Assembly: GCF_018139145.2 (NCBI RefSeq)
Contig: NC_059500.1
Span: 55,236,663 to 55,300,662 of the forward strand
DNA from: Gymnogyps californianus
Lineage: Eukaryota; Chordata; Aves; Accipitriformes; Cathartidae
Direction: 5' to 3'
Length of the DNA: 64,000 bases
Within the stretch, counting starts at the first letter, position 1, and the number at the start of each line of letters is the position of its first letter. Shown here piece after piece: positions 46,501 to 59,770 of the stretch. The position numbers were made by a program, and so were the translations under genes. Under the pieces are notes generated by a model. The model was given only the letters and a program-made list of their open reading frames with translations, searched no databases and was not told the DNA's origin.

Positions 46501-47641
46501 CAAGAAGCTTCATCATGTTCATTATGGAACTTGCAAGCCCTTGTTCTGGGCCATAACAGGCAGGTGTGACAACAGGGGTTGGAGCTAATGTGAACACTTC
46601 TGCGTTATGTGGAGTCATCATGCGTTTGGTCGCTTTAGGCACATCTACACTGGGTGGTGGGTACTGGGTACATACCTCAAAGAGCCTTGAAGGCCTGATC
46701 CTTCATTGTCCAGGTCTGAACAGACTGTTTCCCTTTCAGGCCCTCTTATCTCAGTTTCTTTTCTGTGAAAACCATGGTGGTATGGGATGACGGCGTTCCC
46801 CAATAAATAGACACCTCACCAGGACATGCATCTAAGGTCTCAAAAGCTTTCCCAGGCCTTGCAGCTGCATCCCTGTGCCTGAGTTCACACCACTTTGACG
46901 GGGACATGGCACACCCTGCTTGATAGTGCATTGCGGTCGTCACCTAGGACACACTTTGCAGCCCTGGGATGGAGAGGGTAGGTATGATTGCAGTCAAGGA
47001 CACTGGAAAGAAACTGATTCTTGGGAAGCAGAAATTCAAGGTGGGACAAAAGCATTTTCTTGCTTTTGCCTAAATTAGCCGTACATAGACTTGTCTAGGT
47101 TTGAATATAGGTGGGGTTTTTTTTAGAAAATGCATTCAACAAGACAATTTTAAAACAGCTTGGCTCCTGGCTAGTCAGAGCTTCACACTTTTATATTGCG
47201 TTAGTTGTACATGCTTAGCTACAGACTCTGACGAGTATAAACCAACATATATTAGGCCAATATTCTGTAAATTCTGAACCTCAGCCTGTTTCACACAGCT
47301 TCAGCCTTCAGTTATCTTGTCTCATACTTGCCTTTGAAATGAAAAGGTCTGCTGAAGTAATTATTGCTGTGTAATGGGAAATATAATTTCTCATTAAAAT
47401 ACTGTAGAAATTATTTTTATGTGCAGCCTGCAGTGAAACATAGGTACAGATCCATGGGTCATGCACAGGTTACACAAAAATCTGGCTTTGGTAGTAAACT
47501 ATGCACCTCTTAAATGTTGTTTCTTCAAATCCAGCCCGGTATTCATAGTAGGACTGAAAACAGCATTGACTGCTGACTGTTCAGAGTAAATGATTCGGTG
47601 CTCCCAGGACAGTCCTTAAGGGACATGTATTTGGAGGAACT

Positions 47642-47741
47642 CAACACCTTGCTTCCTAAGTTCCTAGATCTGATTTTAAGTATGTAGTTAGCAACACCTA
47701 GCTTCCTAAGTTCCCAGATCTGATTTTAAGTACGTAGTTAG
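47642..47741 (+). repeat. 50-bp tandem duplication
   Basis: Two adjacent 50-base units (47642-47691 and 47692-47741), each holding gcttcctaagttcc and agatctgattttaagta, differ at only about three positions, so the duplication is recent. It lies in noncoding DNA. Confidence 0.9.
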
Positions 47742-50700
47742 TGAAATTAAGATAGCCCAGTGTTGTGTGTGCTGGTGTGAAAGCTCAGAACAGAACAGCA
47801 TATGAAGTCATAAAATAGCAAATGGCAACATTAATTTGGAGGCAAATAGAAGTGAGCAATTTTTATTTCAATTTTCTTTGTTTTAAAGTCACAGAGTAAC
47901 AAATAACATGATTATAACAAATAATGGGATTTTTCAAGGCGCTTAATAGGAGATTCAGCTTGAGGCTTACTGTTTGCTCTCTATATGCAAATGGTAAGTA
48001 TTTTGCCTTTTACAAAATAATTCTTTTCTAACCCGAGGGCTGATACCTGCAGCTAAACTTGTGCTTCAACACACTCTTCTGACATGAAAAGCACTCATAA
48101 ATTACAATCTAAACTGCAATTTCACGTCCTTTTAGAAACCACTCTAACAGAGGCATGGCAAGTCATTGAGCTAGTTGGCAGGGCAAAGCCTGTCAGTACA
48201 CTAACACTGCAGGCATGTAACCTGCTTTCCCTTCCTCCATCTGCCACATCAATTTGGGGTTGGGTAGACATTATGCAAAGCAATAGCTGCTACCATTTCA
48301 GAAATATGTGTAATTCCCCTTCAGTTCGCAGCCATTTCTATCCCATCCTATTGCATCAAGATTTTGACATCACACTCATAGTGCTTTAATGAGTCTGAGG
48401 GAAAGGGAGATAAAAACGTAATGGGAGCCATGGTTTTGCCAGGAACACGGTAGACCATGAGAAGACCATAGACAGATGGTCCATTAAATGCTTGTCCTTT
48501 ACAGGCGTGGGGAATATTACTCACACAGTAAAAACCACAGCCTCAGGCCACCCCCACAGCTAGGAAACCTGCAGAGGAGAAGAGTGCTGCACATTTTCCA
48601 AGGTCAGACTCAGAGGGTTTCCAGTGACAGAGGCTGGGGACACGGAACCTGGAGGACCCTGCAGGTCTGAACTCCACTTGCTGTCTGTAGGTAGAGCAGA
48701 GTGGTGGAGCGGGGTGTTGAAGCACCACCAGGGCCAGGCTTGGTGCCATGGGGGCTGCAGAGAACAGCAGAGCTTCAGGGGTGCCATGCTGCACTGGGTT
48801 ACTAAAGCATTGCTAAAGGTACCCAAGGTTACTGCCTCTGTGCCCTGGGTGTAAGGCACATGCACAAAATGTTTCAGTGCAACTGAAGTCAGCACCTCTT
48901 ATATCCCTGTTCTTTGGTGGTCTCTATGCGGGTGCATGATGCCTGCATGCCTTTCTCAGGGGAAATATCCCTCTGAGACCACTGTGGGTTTCTAGTGTCA
49001 CTACCACCCTTTCCTCCCCAGTGCCATCCCTCAAATCCCACTGTACCCAGGTGATGCACTCTGGATGCAGCTGCTTGTTGATAAGAGAAAACATCAATAG
49101 TCAAAGTGAAAAAACTCCAGTAATGGGGGTGGGAGATAAGAAAGCAAGTGGCAACAGCAGAGAAAGAGTGAGGCTTTTTCTCAGCCATAGAGTTTCCCTT
49201 TCTAGAAGTAAAATCAGGACATTTAACAAACAAGGACAAATTGGAAGAAAAATTAGCCCCTTGTGTCTTGTTTTGTGTTTTCTCTTAGCCTTAGACTTGT
49301 ACTGTATTGGCAGCCCAGACTCCTATGAGACATCTGTTTTGAGTTTGGAGGGTTATTTGTTTGGTGGTTTTGGTTTTTTTCTTTTCATTTTTCTCCCTTT
49401 TACTTTTGATTCTTTTCTCCCTCTAAGTTTCCTCTAGTAATATTTTCTCAGCTTTTGTCTTCTCTTTTCCTCTTTTCTCTTTTCCTTTCCTGTCTCTCCA
49501 GGCATCCTTAGCTGCGTCTGTCTGCTCAGTGCACTATCTTAGAGAGTTAGCAGATCCTTCAGATGACCAGTGTTCAAGCTTTAGAAAGACATCTTCTTTC
49601 CTCCCCTGCCCCTTTACTGTCTGCAAAACCAACTGCAGAGTGGGAGGGAGGCTCTCCCTCCTTCCAAGGACATAGTGCCACCTTACTTGGAAGTGGTTTT
49701 CCCTGACTTCTGCAGCTAATGGAATAATTTCCCTTCCTAGGTACTTTGATGTGTTTCTTTCTCTGTCTCCCAGTGAGTGAGGCACCTGTGTGGGGGTTAT
49801 TGGCAGCCAGGCACTTTATCATACCCTCTCTCAAGTAATGGGTTTGATTTTCATGTTCATTAAGGTTGCTCAACACCTGGTAAAGTGCTGCTTTTAGGAC
49901 TCTCTAGTCTCCTGAGTTGGTCTAAAAGGGGTTTTGGCACAAGTGAGAATAAAGACCAATACTGTCATTACCTGCTGTTCAAAATTACTCATTACTCACT
50001 TTTCTTTGTGAAATTGGTGCTATCGGTGATATGAGAGAGGGAGGATGTTCCTGCCACTAAAACCAATGCACAGTGACTTGGGGGGATTTCAGACTTACTC
50101 ACATTTTTGTCTATTAGGTAGTGCATAATGCCCATTAGGTAATACCGCTTGAGCCCAGTTTTGGTCTCCAAAACGTGAAAAAAACCTTCCCTTTTTAAAG
50201 GTGCTAGAGGATTCATCAGCTTTAGGATTAATTTTTATTTGTACAGCACAGATGGCCCCACCACTGTTGTCTTCACATGGAATTAACCCAAATGCCTCAT
50301 CTGCAATAATTATTTTTTGCAGATGCACTTGTTTTCTTCTCCTTGGATATGTTCATTTGTAGGATGTTCATGAGAAGGACTTTTGCATGGGCTGAGCTTT
50401 GTCTGTTTCAGAGCTGGATAAAGCCCAGTTACCACTAAGCACTTACTTAGAAAAAGATACGATTCCATATGCTGAGTTTGTGTGGAGCACCATTTTGCTT
50501 TAAAATCAATGGCTACCTTATTTTTCACTTGTTCCCTTTGAGCAAAAATTGGAGAGGAAAACTGTGTATTCCTTCTTGCATTTATAAAACATTAATCCTA
50601 ATCTGTGCTTAAAAATAAATAGGTCTTAAGAGTTTCAAAAACCTGACATTTTATGTTCCTTCCATAGTTCCTTTTTCGGTCAAAATTTTCCCTTTGAATG

Positions 50701-52544
50701 ACTCACGCATAAGTCATTTCCACAACATTAGCACTTCTTCACCTCATACTTTCGTAATAACTGTTATAAATTACTTCAGTCTTTTTCTTTGTTGGTGGGA
50801 TGACAGGTGCCTCCATCAGATGACCTTTTAAGTCCCTTTTTTTTGTGAAGGAAACAAAAACAAATGTCAAGTCTGAGTAGGTTTTCTCTGTATTTTAAAG
50901 TCTCCCTGCAAAAGTATCTGGTGCATCATCTTGAAGGAGACAAGGAGCGTGAGTTTGCAGATGTATGTGACCGTATCTTCTCAAGGTCACAGTTTTCAGT
51001 GAGTGTAACGACATCAAGGTGCTACATTGCACAATGAAAAAAATTGCCAGCCTTTGTCTGCTGAACAGCCAGGTCTCAATGTGCTCCACTTGCAACCAGT
51101 TCTGTCTTCATAGAGGGTCTTCTGGAGCTTGCAAAACACTGTGAAATGCAGAAATGCTTCAGTAGAGTAATTATGCATTCAGTAAATCTCATAACAATGG
51201 GGTATTATATTTAATTTTATATTATCCTTATTTTTAATAAGGTGCAGACTATTAACTTCAGATTTCAGAATTCAGGAATTTCACACTGTTTCAGTGTTTC
51301 TGCAGGCTGTCAGCAAACTTTGAAAGACATTGTGATTCACATACTGTTCACCTTTTCATTTTTGTCTGAGAAACCATGAGCACTAGAGACATCATTGTTA
51401 GTAAAGACAAGACAAACTTTGAAACAATTCTGCAGAATTGGGTAAATCTGACAGGAATTTCTGCAATGGGGGTGAAGTTACACATATTTGCTACGTACAC
51501 ACACAAAATATATATTAATTTGCTGCAAGAGCTCCCTGATTCATTTAAAGTTATGGTATGATGTAATGCTTCCAGCCTTTGTCCCTTTATTGAAATATTA
51601 ATACACGTTTTGCACGAGGAGATGAAAGCAATATTTACCACCTTCCACCTCTGTCTTTTAATTTTTCTCTAATTCTTTCTACGCTATCATTCCATTGGCT
51701 TCTATTTGCAAGTTCAGTCTTGTAATTTGCCCTGTGTAATGTAATTCTTTTCAAATTACCTGCTCTTTTCCATTTGCCAGTGTGGCTACCTCATTATTCT
51801 GCTGCTTTTCTTTCTCCCATGATCATCCTCTTTTTTTCCATCCTGCCATTCTGTATGTAAAAGTAAAGATCTCTGCTTTGCTGCTGCAAAGCTTTCAGGG
51901 AGTGAGAGTTTTGCCTGCTATTTCACCTTTGACAACAAGGGTGAAAGCTTTTCCGTTGATTCAAATGATAAAAAAGGTAATAGAACTAGAGAAAGAAGCC
52001 TGAGGTCAAGTAATAGCACGGATGTGATTGTCTTCTTCGTCCTTCATGACTCTTATCTTTGCTGGACCTCCTTCTTCCTTTCACATGTGCACGTGAATGA
52101 TAAATACTATGCTATGCAGGTGAGGCCCACTGGTTGCATCCTAGGTAGCTGGTATTTGGGATAAAATTTCTGTTGAATTCCGTATCCTTCAGTTGTTTCC
52201 TGAGGACACTGGCTACTCGTTAACATAAATAATCAGCACAATTTCTATTTGTGGAAAAATACCTCTGTGGGCATTTTTCAGGAGGGAGCAAAAAGAGACA
52301 AATGAGAAATGAGTGAATTGTCTTTCTATTTCCTTTGTACAGCACATCTGCCCAGTTGTGTCCAGCTTTGCTGCTGACTATACCTGGGGATGCAGGTGCA
52401 TGTAAGCCTGGAGGAGCCTGGACACTTCTGACGGGCAGCATCCCTTTGGCAGCTGCAAAATACTGGCTGCCCTCGTCAGGGGGGACTCCTCCAGCACTCA
52501 GTTCAGGTAATATCCAGATATGGCAGACCCGATGTCTCCCATTA
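47742..52544. other. Noncoding stretch with a polypyrimidine tract
   Basis: No recognisable exon. 49370-49500 is strongly T/C-rich on the plus strand. Small open frames near 48.5-49.4 kb are in moderately GC-rich DNA and have no known match. Confidence 0.5.
49440..49500 (+). repeat. Polypyrimidine tract
   Basis: Near-continuous T and C with tcttttcctc-like units. It could act as a long polypyrimidine tract upstream of an acceptor or be simple low-complexity DNA. Confidence 0.6.
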
Positions 52545-52623
52545 GCTTTTCTGTCAGCTGCGCAATTGCCTGTTAATTGTCAAACAGCTGTAGAGGTGGC
52601 ATGAATTGCTCTGCCCCCTGGTA
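52545..52623. promoter_or_regulatory. Homeobox/E-box motif block with CTCF-like core
   Basis: Within 80 bases are CAATTG, TTAATTG, a Meis-like TTGTCA, a CAGCTG E-box and a CTGCCCCCTGG (CTCF core on the minus strand, 52611-52621). The density of developmental motifs is suggestive of an enhancer. Conservation cannot be judged from one sequence. Confidence 0.25.
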
Positions 52624-53504
52624 TCCAACCCACGTTACATCGGTTTTGAGGGATGAGTAGCTTCTGAATTCAACACGAACAGTCAACACACAGATTTTAA
52701 AGTTGCTGGAAAGGCTGTTACAATCCTCTTGTCTGACCTTCTGGTTAGCCTAGGCCTACGAGTTGCACCACACAGTGCCTATGTTTAGTCTACAGCTTCA
52801 TTTAAGTAAAAGTGCAGTGTTTTCCTCATCAAGGCAGAAGAAAAGGTTTTGGAGAAGAAAGAGGAGAGAGGATGACTGTCTTCCTGCCCTTCTTTATTAC
52901 AAATTCTTATGTGCGTACAAATCAATTGCTGTTTATAGCTTGCATATGAGAGTAAAGATTAGGCATGTACTAAAATTTGAAAATAGATTCCTTTTGACAT
53001 GTACCAAGTTTGGGGCTTTTAGGGGATGTTATGACTACAAGTGGTGCACCCAGAAAAATGTGGTTCAGGCAAATGTGAAAACTTATATGACTTTTGTAAT
53101 TTTAAAGTTTTTTGACTGGAACTTCTTACATGTGTTCTTATCAGCATCGTGCACTGGCTGTGGGAAAGGCTTTTGCTTTTTTACAGCTTCTCACACCCTG
53201 ATAAGAAATATACTTTATCCATAGTTTCATAAAAGTGGAATTAATGTAGTAAGTGTTGAAGCGGGGTCCGGTGTTTCCCTCCCCCCCTGCCTCCCCAGAA
53301 AAAGTGTAAGTTGCAAAGGACATGTAGTGCTTTCTGTCTAGAAAGATAATACTAGTTCTCCCTTTCAAACTTCTGCTTTTGGCACTAACACATTGACACA
53401 CTTCACACAAGCTGGGTCTCTTCCCTGCAAGAACGCAAGTTTGGCTGTGTGTCCACTGCATTCCTCCATGTATTAGGCTACTCCTGTTTTCACTTAGAAG
53501 TGGC

Positions 53505-53740
53505 ATTAGTGTCGTAAAGCTGATGATTACATTTGAAACAAAACTTTTCTATTGGTGCCATAATGACTGACGTAAAGGCCATTTCCCATGGCTTAATGAA
53601 TTACTGCAGGAGCTGACAGCTTTTAGCACAGGTGGCCATTAGCTGCCAAGAAATACCTGACCCCAAGCTTATTATTTATTGGCTGTAAGTGTCCAACCAG
53701 ACAGTCATTACATCAAGTATGAAATAATGTAATTCCCTTT
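53505..53740. promoter_or_regulatory. Candidate conserved noncoding element
   Basis: Motif-rich, low in repeats: a CRE-like TGACGTAA (53568-53575), homeobox core TAATGAATTA (53594-53603), a Meis-like CTGACAG and an E-box CAGGTG (53629-53634), with a TTATTTATTGG block further on. No open frame of note. Enhancer status is inference. Confidence 0.25.
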
Positions 53741-56700
53741 TTTATGCGTTGAAAAGTTAGCAGCTGAACTGCCCATTGCCATGGATACAGCAGCCTGCTC
53801 GCAGGCAGCACGGGGCACATCCCGAGGCACTGACGGCAGGAGGGATGGTCCCACCCTCCGCTGCCAGCCCTGTCCTGCTTGCTCGGGAGGCAGTGAGCGC
53901 TGGAAAGGCACTTCTCCTTCCCGCTTTCAAAGGTTTTGCTTCTTCAGATGCGAATGGTCCTTTTCAAGGAGCATGCCGCTGCTCTGCAGTTGCGGCTTCA
54001 GACCGTGAAAGTGCAAACAGAAGGAAAGTCCTCACACTTTTCCTGTTATGCAGTACATAACATCACTGACAGCTGCAGAACTCCTGTCATGTGCACCAGA
54101 GCTGGATTAAATATAAGTACATTTCTCTGGGCAGTAACAGAGTGTAGAGAGATAAATTCACAACATATGCCTACTTTACTGCATACGCGCAAACCTCATT
54201 TTCCCTGTTAATTCATTGCATGGACATATTTGTTACCATTTTTTTTATCCATGAAGCTATGTTCTTGCTGTAATATTGCATCTCAGTTAGGTACAGAAAG
54301 ATTATTTATCTGTGAGATCTACTGTGGTGACTGCTCTTGTGTGTTTCCAGATCGCAATGATTTGGCAATATCATTTCTAATACCCTCATACAACTTGGGG
54401 TGAAGACCCTAGGTTATGCACTTCACCCCCTAATTTGTTTGCACCATAGGGACGGGAGATTTTAATTTCTGTAATAGCAGTGACTTGGCTGATTCATGGA
54501 TTCATGATTTTCTTTGGTGCGAGCTATATCCTGAGAAGAGCAAACAGGAACAGAGAGGTCATTAAAATAAATCTCTCCACCTACTGCCTAGTTTACATTC
54601 AGGTTTAGATGCATTGGTGGAAAATACTTTCCTGTTTCAAACAAAGATTGATTCCTAATTGCCACGGTCCTCATGAGGATGCTTTTGCAGCTGATTAAGA
54701 ACTGTCTTAACAACTATTTTTTAAATGAAGCTTTTAAGTTGCAGACCTGCCATCATCCATGAGTCATCCTCCTCACTGACTGTTCGATACTGCCAGGTCC
54801 AGTTTAAGCCTGGCTTTATAGCACCAGTGCCTGTTTAACTCGGATGAAACAGCAGCAGTGTGTTTGTGCATGAGGACAGCTCAGGGAGAGGGGCATGAAA
54901 GGAGCTTCTGGGGCTTCTGTGGGACAGGCCTCCACCTCACACTGACGATTGCTGCTCATGTGGTGTTCAACAGCATGCTCCATCAGCAGTACACAGGCTG
55001 AAAAGGCATGCAGGCTCTGCCACCTTTCTTGTTCCAGGAGTGGTCCTTTGAGAGCAGAAAGCGCCTTATTTAGTGCATTGGTGGGAGGGTACACTGCAGA
55101 GGCAGTGCTGAATGTGGATCGGCGGAAATAAGTGTGCCTCTGAGGGTTTTCAGATGGCCATTTTTTTCACAGGCACAAAACTGTAGGTGGAAAAGCAAAA
55201 TGAGGGGGACAAACAAAATTTCATTGTCAGCCACCGCAAGGGTGGGAGTGGTAAATCTTCTCAAGATGAAGGGATTAATTTTTCCATCCTTTGTTTCATG
55301 GATTCCTATCATTTCTGGGGGAGGTTTGCTACCTCTCAGTCCCCCATGGCTCATTCTTGCATCTATCCTAATGAAATCTATAGGGTGGGCTCTCAGGTCC
55401 CACGTGTAAATATCTAATGGCTACCACCTAAGTACGGGAAGGCATGAAGAGGAAGCACAAGGCCGATGTTTGTGCCTGAGAGAAAATTTCCTCCTCTAGC
55501 TTGGATGCTGGGTTTCATGTCACATTGCTATGTTTCTCCACAGTTTATGCAGCAAATCTCTGTATTTCCATCTTCACAAGTGGACCTTTTGCTGTAACAG
55601 AAAGTTGCACAAAACCAGAAGCATGTTTTGAACTTTATGGATCTCTGTTTGCTTCAGATACATGTAACTCTAGTAGCATGTAACTGCTCAGGACAAAAAA
55701 AACCCAAAAAAACAACCAAGCACTGAATGATCACAAGATTATTGTTCTCTCACTGTAGGGAAATCTGTTTAATCTCCCATAACAGACTATTCACTAACTA
55801 AACGCCCTGGTCCAGTCACTGTGAAGCAGCAAACTGTGCACAGCCAGAAATAGCAGTGGGAAAGAATGCACATCAGGGAGCACATTCCTCCCCCCGACCT
55901 GGAGATACTGAAGAAACAGAAGGGAAAATCTCCTTCAGACTGGAACTAAGCCACCGACAGCAAAACTTCCATCAGAAAGGGGCTATTAGCAATGCCCAGT
56001 ATTGGAGCACAGCTTCTAATCTATGCCAGGCTTTTATTAGGATTCACTCACAAACAAGATGTGTAGTAAGACTATAATATCAAGGAGACAGTGAATTTAG
56101 TGTCTCATACAGAAAGCGCTCAATTTTTAAAGTATTAGGCTTGACTCCCCACAGTGGGCACTGTGCAGATTCCAAAAAGATGCTCAGACACCATCTGCCC
56201 TGCGGAGGGTGCAGCCTGTCCTTGCTACCACCCAGAGAGAGGAGAAAGAACAGGCCCTGTGCCATGAGAGGTAGCTCTTGCAAAGGAGAGAGAGACATCC
56301 TCTCCTGCACTCGAGTTTGTGGTCACAGGCAGAAGATCAAAAGGCAGTATGGTCTTTAATATGGGAAGAAGAGTGTGTAACTCATGATGAAGTTTATCCA
56401 ACAAAAGGCTCTTTTCCCTAGCAGCAATCAGTGCTGGTCCTCCCTCTCCTCTTTCTGTCACAATTTTTTTTCAGAAACCCATTCAGGACTCAGACAGCAG
56501 AAGCAAAACAACAAGATGGGATTTCCCTCCCCTACTCCCCCGCCCCACTGGAATGATTTTATCACATAATAGCCAATCTAAATAGCGTTCAGTGCAGTGC
56601 AAATCATACTTTGCATGCAAATGCGAAGACAGCGTTACCACAGGAATGAAGTCTGTTGAGGTATGGGGTGAAGAGAAGCTGGCTGCTCTCTTCTGAACAG

Positions 56701-58094
56701 ACCCGAGCGGTACAGCGAGAGGTTCACAGTTTCAGGGAGAGCAGGAGGAGTATCACTCCTGCTTTTGCCAAACTCTTAGCTTTGGCTTTACTGCCCAGTA
56801 GGAGACATTTTCAGATTCAGGAAGCCAACAGGGAGTTAGCAGCAGGGAAATTTGTCCTCTACCCGGACAGTCAAGTAGTTCAGACCAGCCTCGTACCTTT
56901 TATATGAAAGCAGAAACATCTGCATACTCTCCAGCTGGCATCGGGTCTCTATTTACCATCACTCCTCAGCTTCAGAGAAGCAGTAAATGACTCCTTGCCC
57001 ATACAAAGACCAGGGCTTCATGGGAAGACAGATTTAGCCTGCTGCCTGCTGCATTACCTTGGCCCTTTGGATTCAGACTGCTGAAAACACTCAACAGCTT
57101 ATTTCCACAGATTTTATACTATGCCCCAAAGTCACATCATAATCATCTAGCCAGCGCTGCTGGTAACTTCATATCCCTGTGCTGGAGGCAAGAGCATCCA
57201 AATGCACTTATGTACTACACAGCACCGATCACCATTTCCCAGCAGTGTGCAGCTGACACGGGTGATGGGAGGTAGTCTGTCCTGACACCTCTCCCATTCC
57301 CACGAGTGCATCACAGCATGCTGTCAAAAGAGCTCACTTGTCAACTGGCAGCCATCCATGCTAAATAACTGGGTGCAGCCCTATAAAAGACTTTTATCAT
57401 ATGCTTCTCTGCGTATGTTTGAAATCCCCCATCTTGTTTTTATCGCTAATTGTTAACCCTTCACTGGTTGCTGAAAGCTGATGGAATGCAGCAAACACAC
57501 TTGTCCAGCTGTGTTTGTGAAACACGAGGATATCAATTTGATCTAAGTATTGTTCTCATCTTGGCTGTCCATGCTTGGTGCACCCTTATCTAAGTTGCTT
57601 CAACACTTCATACCTTCTGTTTCTCCTGCTGCTTCATGTCAATATTGTCTGTTTACTCTGCAGAGATCATACAGGCTTTATTTGCACAACAGTGAGTACA
57701 ACAGGGCCCCAAGCTTGGCTGGGGATTTTGGTGGAGAGAGTTCCTCCTGCAGATAAGGCTTGAATTTTAGTGTTATTCTGGACTCAGGCTGAAAGATGCA
57801 CACCCTCATTCAGGCTAGGATTCAAAGGCAACAAATAGCAAGGTGACAGATAGCTACTTCTGCCTTTTGGTATGTAAGCAAAGGAATTAGCAGGCTGTAA
57901 CCACACTGGCATACAAAGCCTGGAACAGACTCTGAAATTGACAGGCACTGATGTTTGTGTCAGCTGAAAAAGAAAGCAGCAACAAAAAATGTAGAACAAA
58001 GAACCGTAATACTTCAGAAAGTTTCCCATTGAAAACAAGGAAATCTCAACTACTGGCAGAACATTACATCGGCTGAAATTTCCAAAGAGCAGAA
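53741..58094. other. Noncoding stretch, nothing recognised
   Basis: Mixed-composition DNA, slightly more GC-rich around 53.8-54.0 kb. Short frames there (for example 53936-54211) match no protein I know. Confidence 0.5.
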
Positions 58095-58275
58095 GGACCA
58101 ATTTTAAAATGCTCAGCATGCCCAGTCAGGGCCAGGTTTTCAATTTAGCTCAGTTCCCATGGAGGCAGCTAAACAAGAGCCAGATTTTTAAAATCACTCA
58201 GTATCCAGCTGTTTCCATTGCAATAATTCTAGCCCAGTTTTTAAACAGAGCTCAGCACCACCCAACAGGCCATGT
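58095..58275. repeat. Degenerate repeat with four related units
   Basis: Four related units begin at about 58095, 58130, 58179 and 58229, each built like a CCAGATTTT block followed by an A-rich/T-rich core and CTCAG. This phrase belongs to an ancient interspersed repeat of sauropsids (compare 21708-21805). It is strongly decayed. Confidence 0.45.
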
Positions 58276-59120
58276 CATTTCAAAAGCTTGCCCTAAGTGA
58301 CTTTGCACCTGGGGTCATTGCTTCACTGGCTACCTGTCAGAGGCTCAGGTCACCTCCATTTCTGTCTTCTTGCTCCCTATCTGAGCCCTGATGTGGTCTG
58401 AATAATATGAACTATCAAATAACTGTTCTGGGTATATGCAGAGAGGGAATATCAAGAGATGAACCACATAGACTGTGGCACAGTGAGCTTCACAGCTCCG
58501 CCAATTTACCATGCGCTTTTGAGCTGCAAGAGCTTGCATTATGCTTTGACCTGCCAATCATGCTGACTCATGTCAAATTATGTCATCTTCCAAATGTCTG
58601 AGTTGGGAGGTCTCAACCTATTTTCACATGCAGATGAAGCCAAGAGTCTCTTTCTCCTGAAGCCTGCAGGAAAGCTGAAAAGACAGCAGATGCCATGATT
58701 CAGGGAAGGCTGTGTGTCAGGTGATGTAAAACATTATCTGGATATCAACACATTCATAGAAACTGCAGTCTTCCTTCATCAGCATGTCATTGTGAAGCTT
58801 TTCAAGGGCTGGAGTAACCCTTTGCTAGGAGAAGCCAGCCTGGGAGTCCTAAGCCACACACAGCTCCTGTACTCTCTCTCCAACTTTCTGGGAGTTTGTA
58901 GGAAGAGCTCAATAGACAGCCAATATGGATGGGAAGGGTAATGTCTTCTGCACTAGTGCTTACTGTCTTGCATGGTTCTTCCGTAAGCGGAGAGGTGCAA
59001 TTCCGTATAGGGGATGAAGTGCAGAAATTCTCAGAAGTGGAGTGGTCTACCAGAAGAAAAGAAAAAGCAGAGCTCTTCCCTTTTGTTTGGGTTGTTTTTG
59101 TTGTTTTTTAGGTTTGTTTT

Positions 59121-59135
59121 TTGTTGTTGTTGTTG
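59121..59135 (+). repeat. (TTG)5 microsatellite
   Basis: Five TTG units inside a longer T/G-rich run (about 59090-59142). Confidence 0.9.
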
Positions 59136-59703
59136 TTTTTCTTTTAAGTGAAGGTCCAGGAGACACACAGGGAAGGGCAGAAAACAGAGTTGATCTAAAA
59201 GGCAGCCCGCCACACAGACAGCCTCAGGCTGCGCACACTGAGGCATGGTTAGCTGAAGACACTTTTCTGCTTTCAAAGCTAGTTTAAAATGTCTCTTGCT
59301 GAAACCAAACTCCCTGAAACAAGAAAGGGCTTGAAATGCAGGTGAATTGCAGTCTTTTTAAAAAAAGACACTGTCGTTCATTTCCCTGTTGGAGAGGGAT
59401 GTATCTCCCCATTTGAAGCTTCCTTCTCTGTCGTTCCTTCCTCTCATTTCCTCAAGCCCCCTTGCTGTGTGACCGTGTGACACGCAGCCGTTTGGTGAGA
59501 AACAAGAGAGATATTGGCAGTTTGGGAGCTGTTGTTCCTGCTTATGTATGCAAAGAACATAATTGCTAAGTGCATCATCTGTTGTAATTTACACATCCAC
59601 ATGCAGCATAGATCAGGGCAGTCTTCACATAAGGATGCAGTGCCTTATTTTCTTCTTCTCTGCTTTTCTGGGCAGGAAAATATTAGGTCTCCTGGACCTC
59701 ATT

Positions 59704-59770
59704 GTGTTAGGTGCTGCACAAATGCCCTAAAAGGTGATCCCTGCCCCAGATAGCTTACACTCTTGATACA
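59704..59770. repeat. Probable ancient amniote repeat remnant
   Basis: The order 'ttaggtgctgcacaaa', 'ggtgatccctgcccc', 'agcttacactct' is the phrase I associate with an old interspersed repeat in bird, turtle and crocodile genomes. Class assignment is not certain. Confidence 0.4.

Larger units (their letters stand above)
42009..47641. other. Noncoding stretch with simple repeats
   Basis: No exon was recognised. The 43549-44111 frames overlap a CT/C-rich tract and look accidental. Simple repeats are listed separately. Confidence 0.5.

Noticed and set aside
46740..46790. MIR-like phrase 'tctcagtttcttttctgtg'
   Set aside because: Too short, and no further MIR core is visible.
52763..53224. 153-codon plus-strand frame
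   Set aside because: Starts with TTG, lies in AT-rich DNA, and has a composition typical of random sequence.
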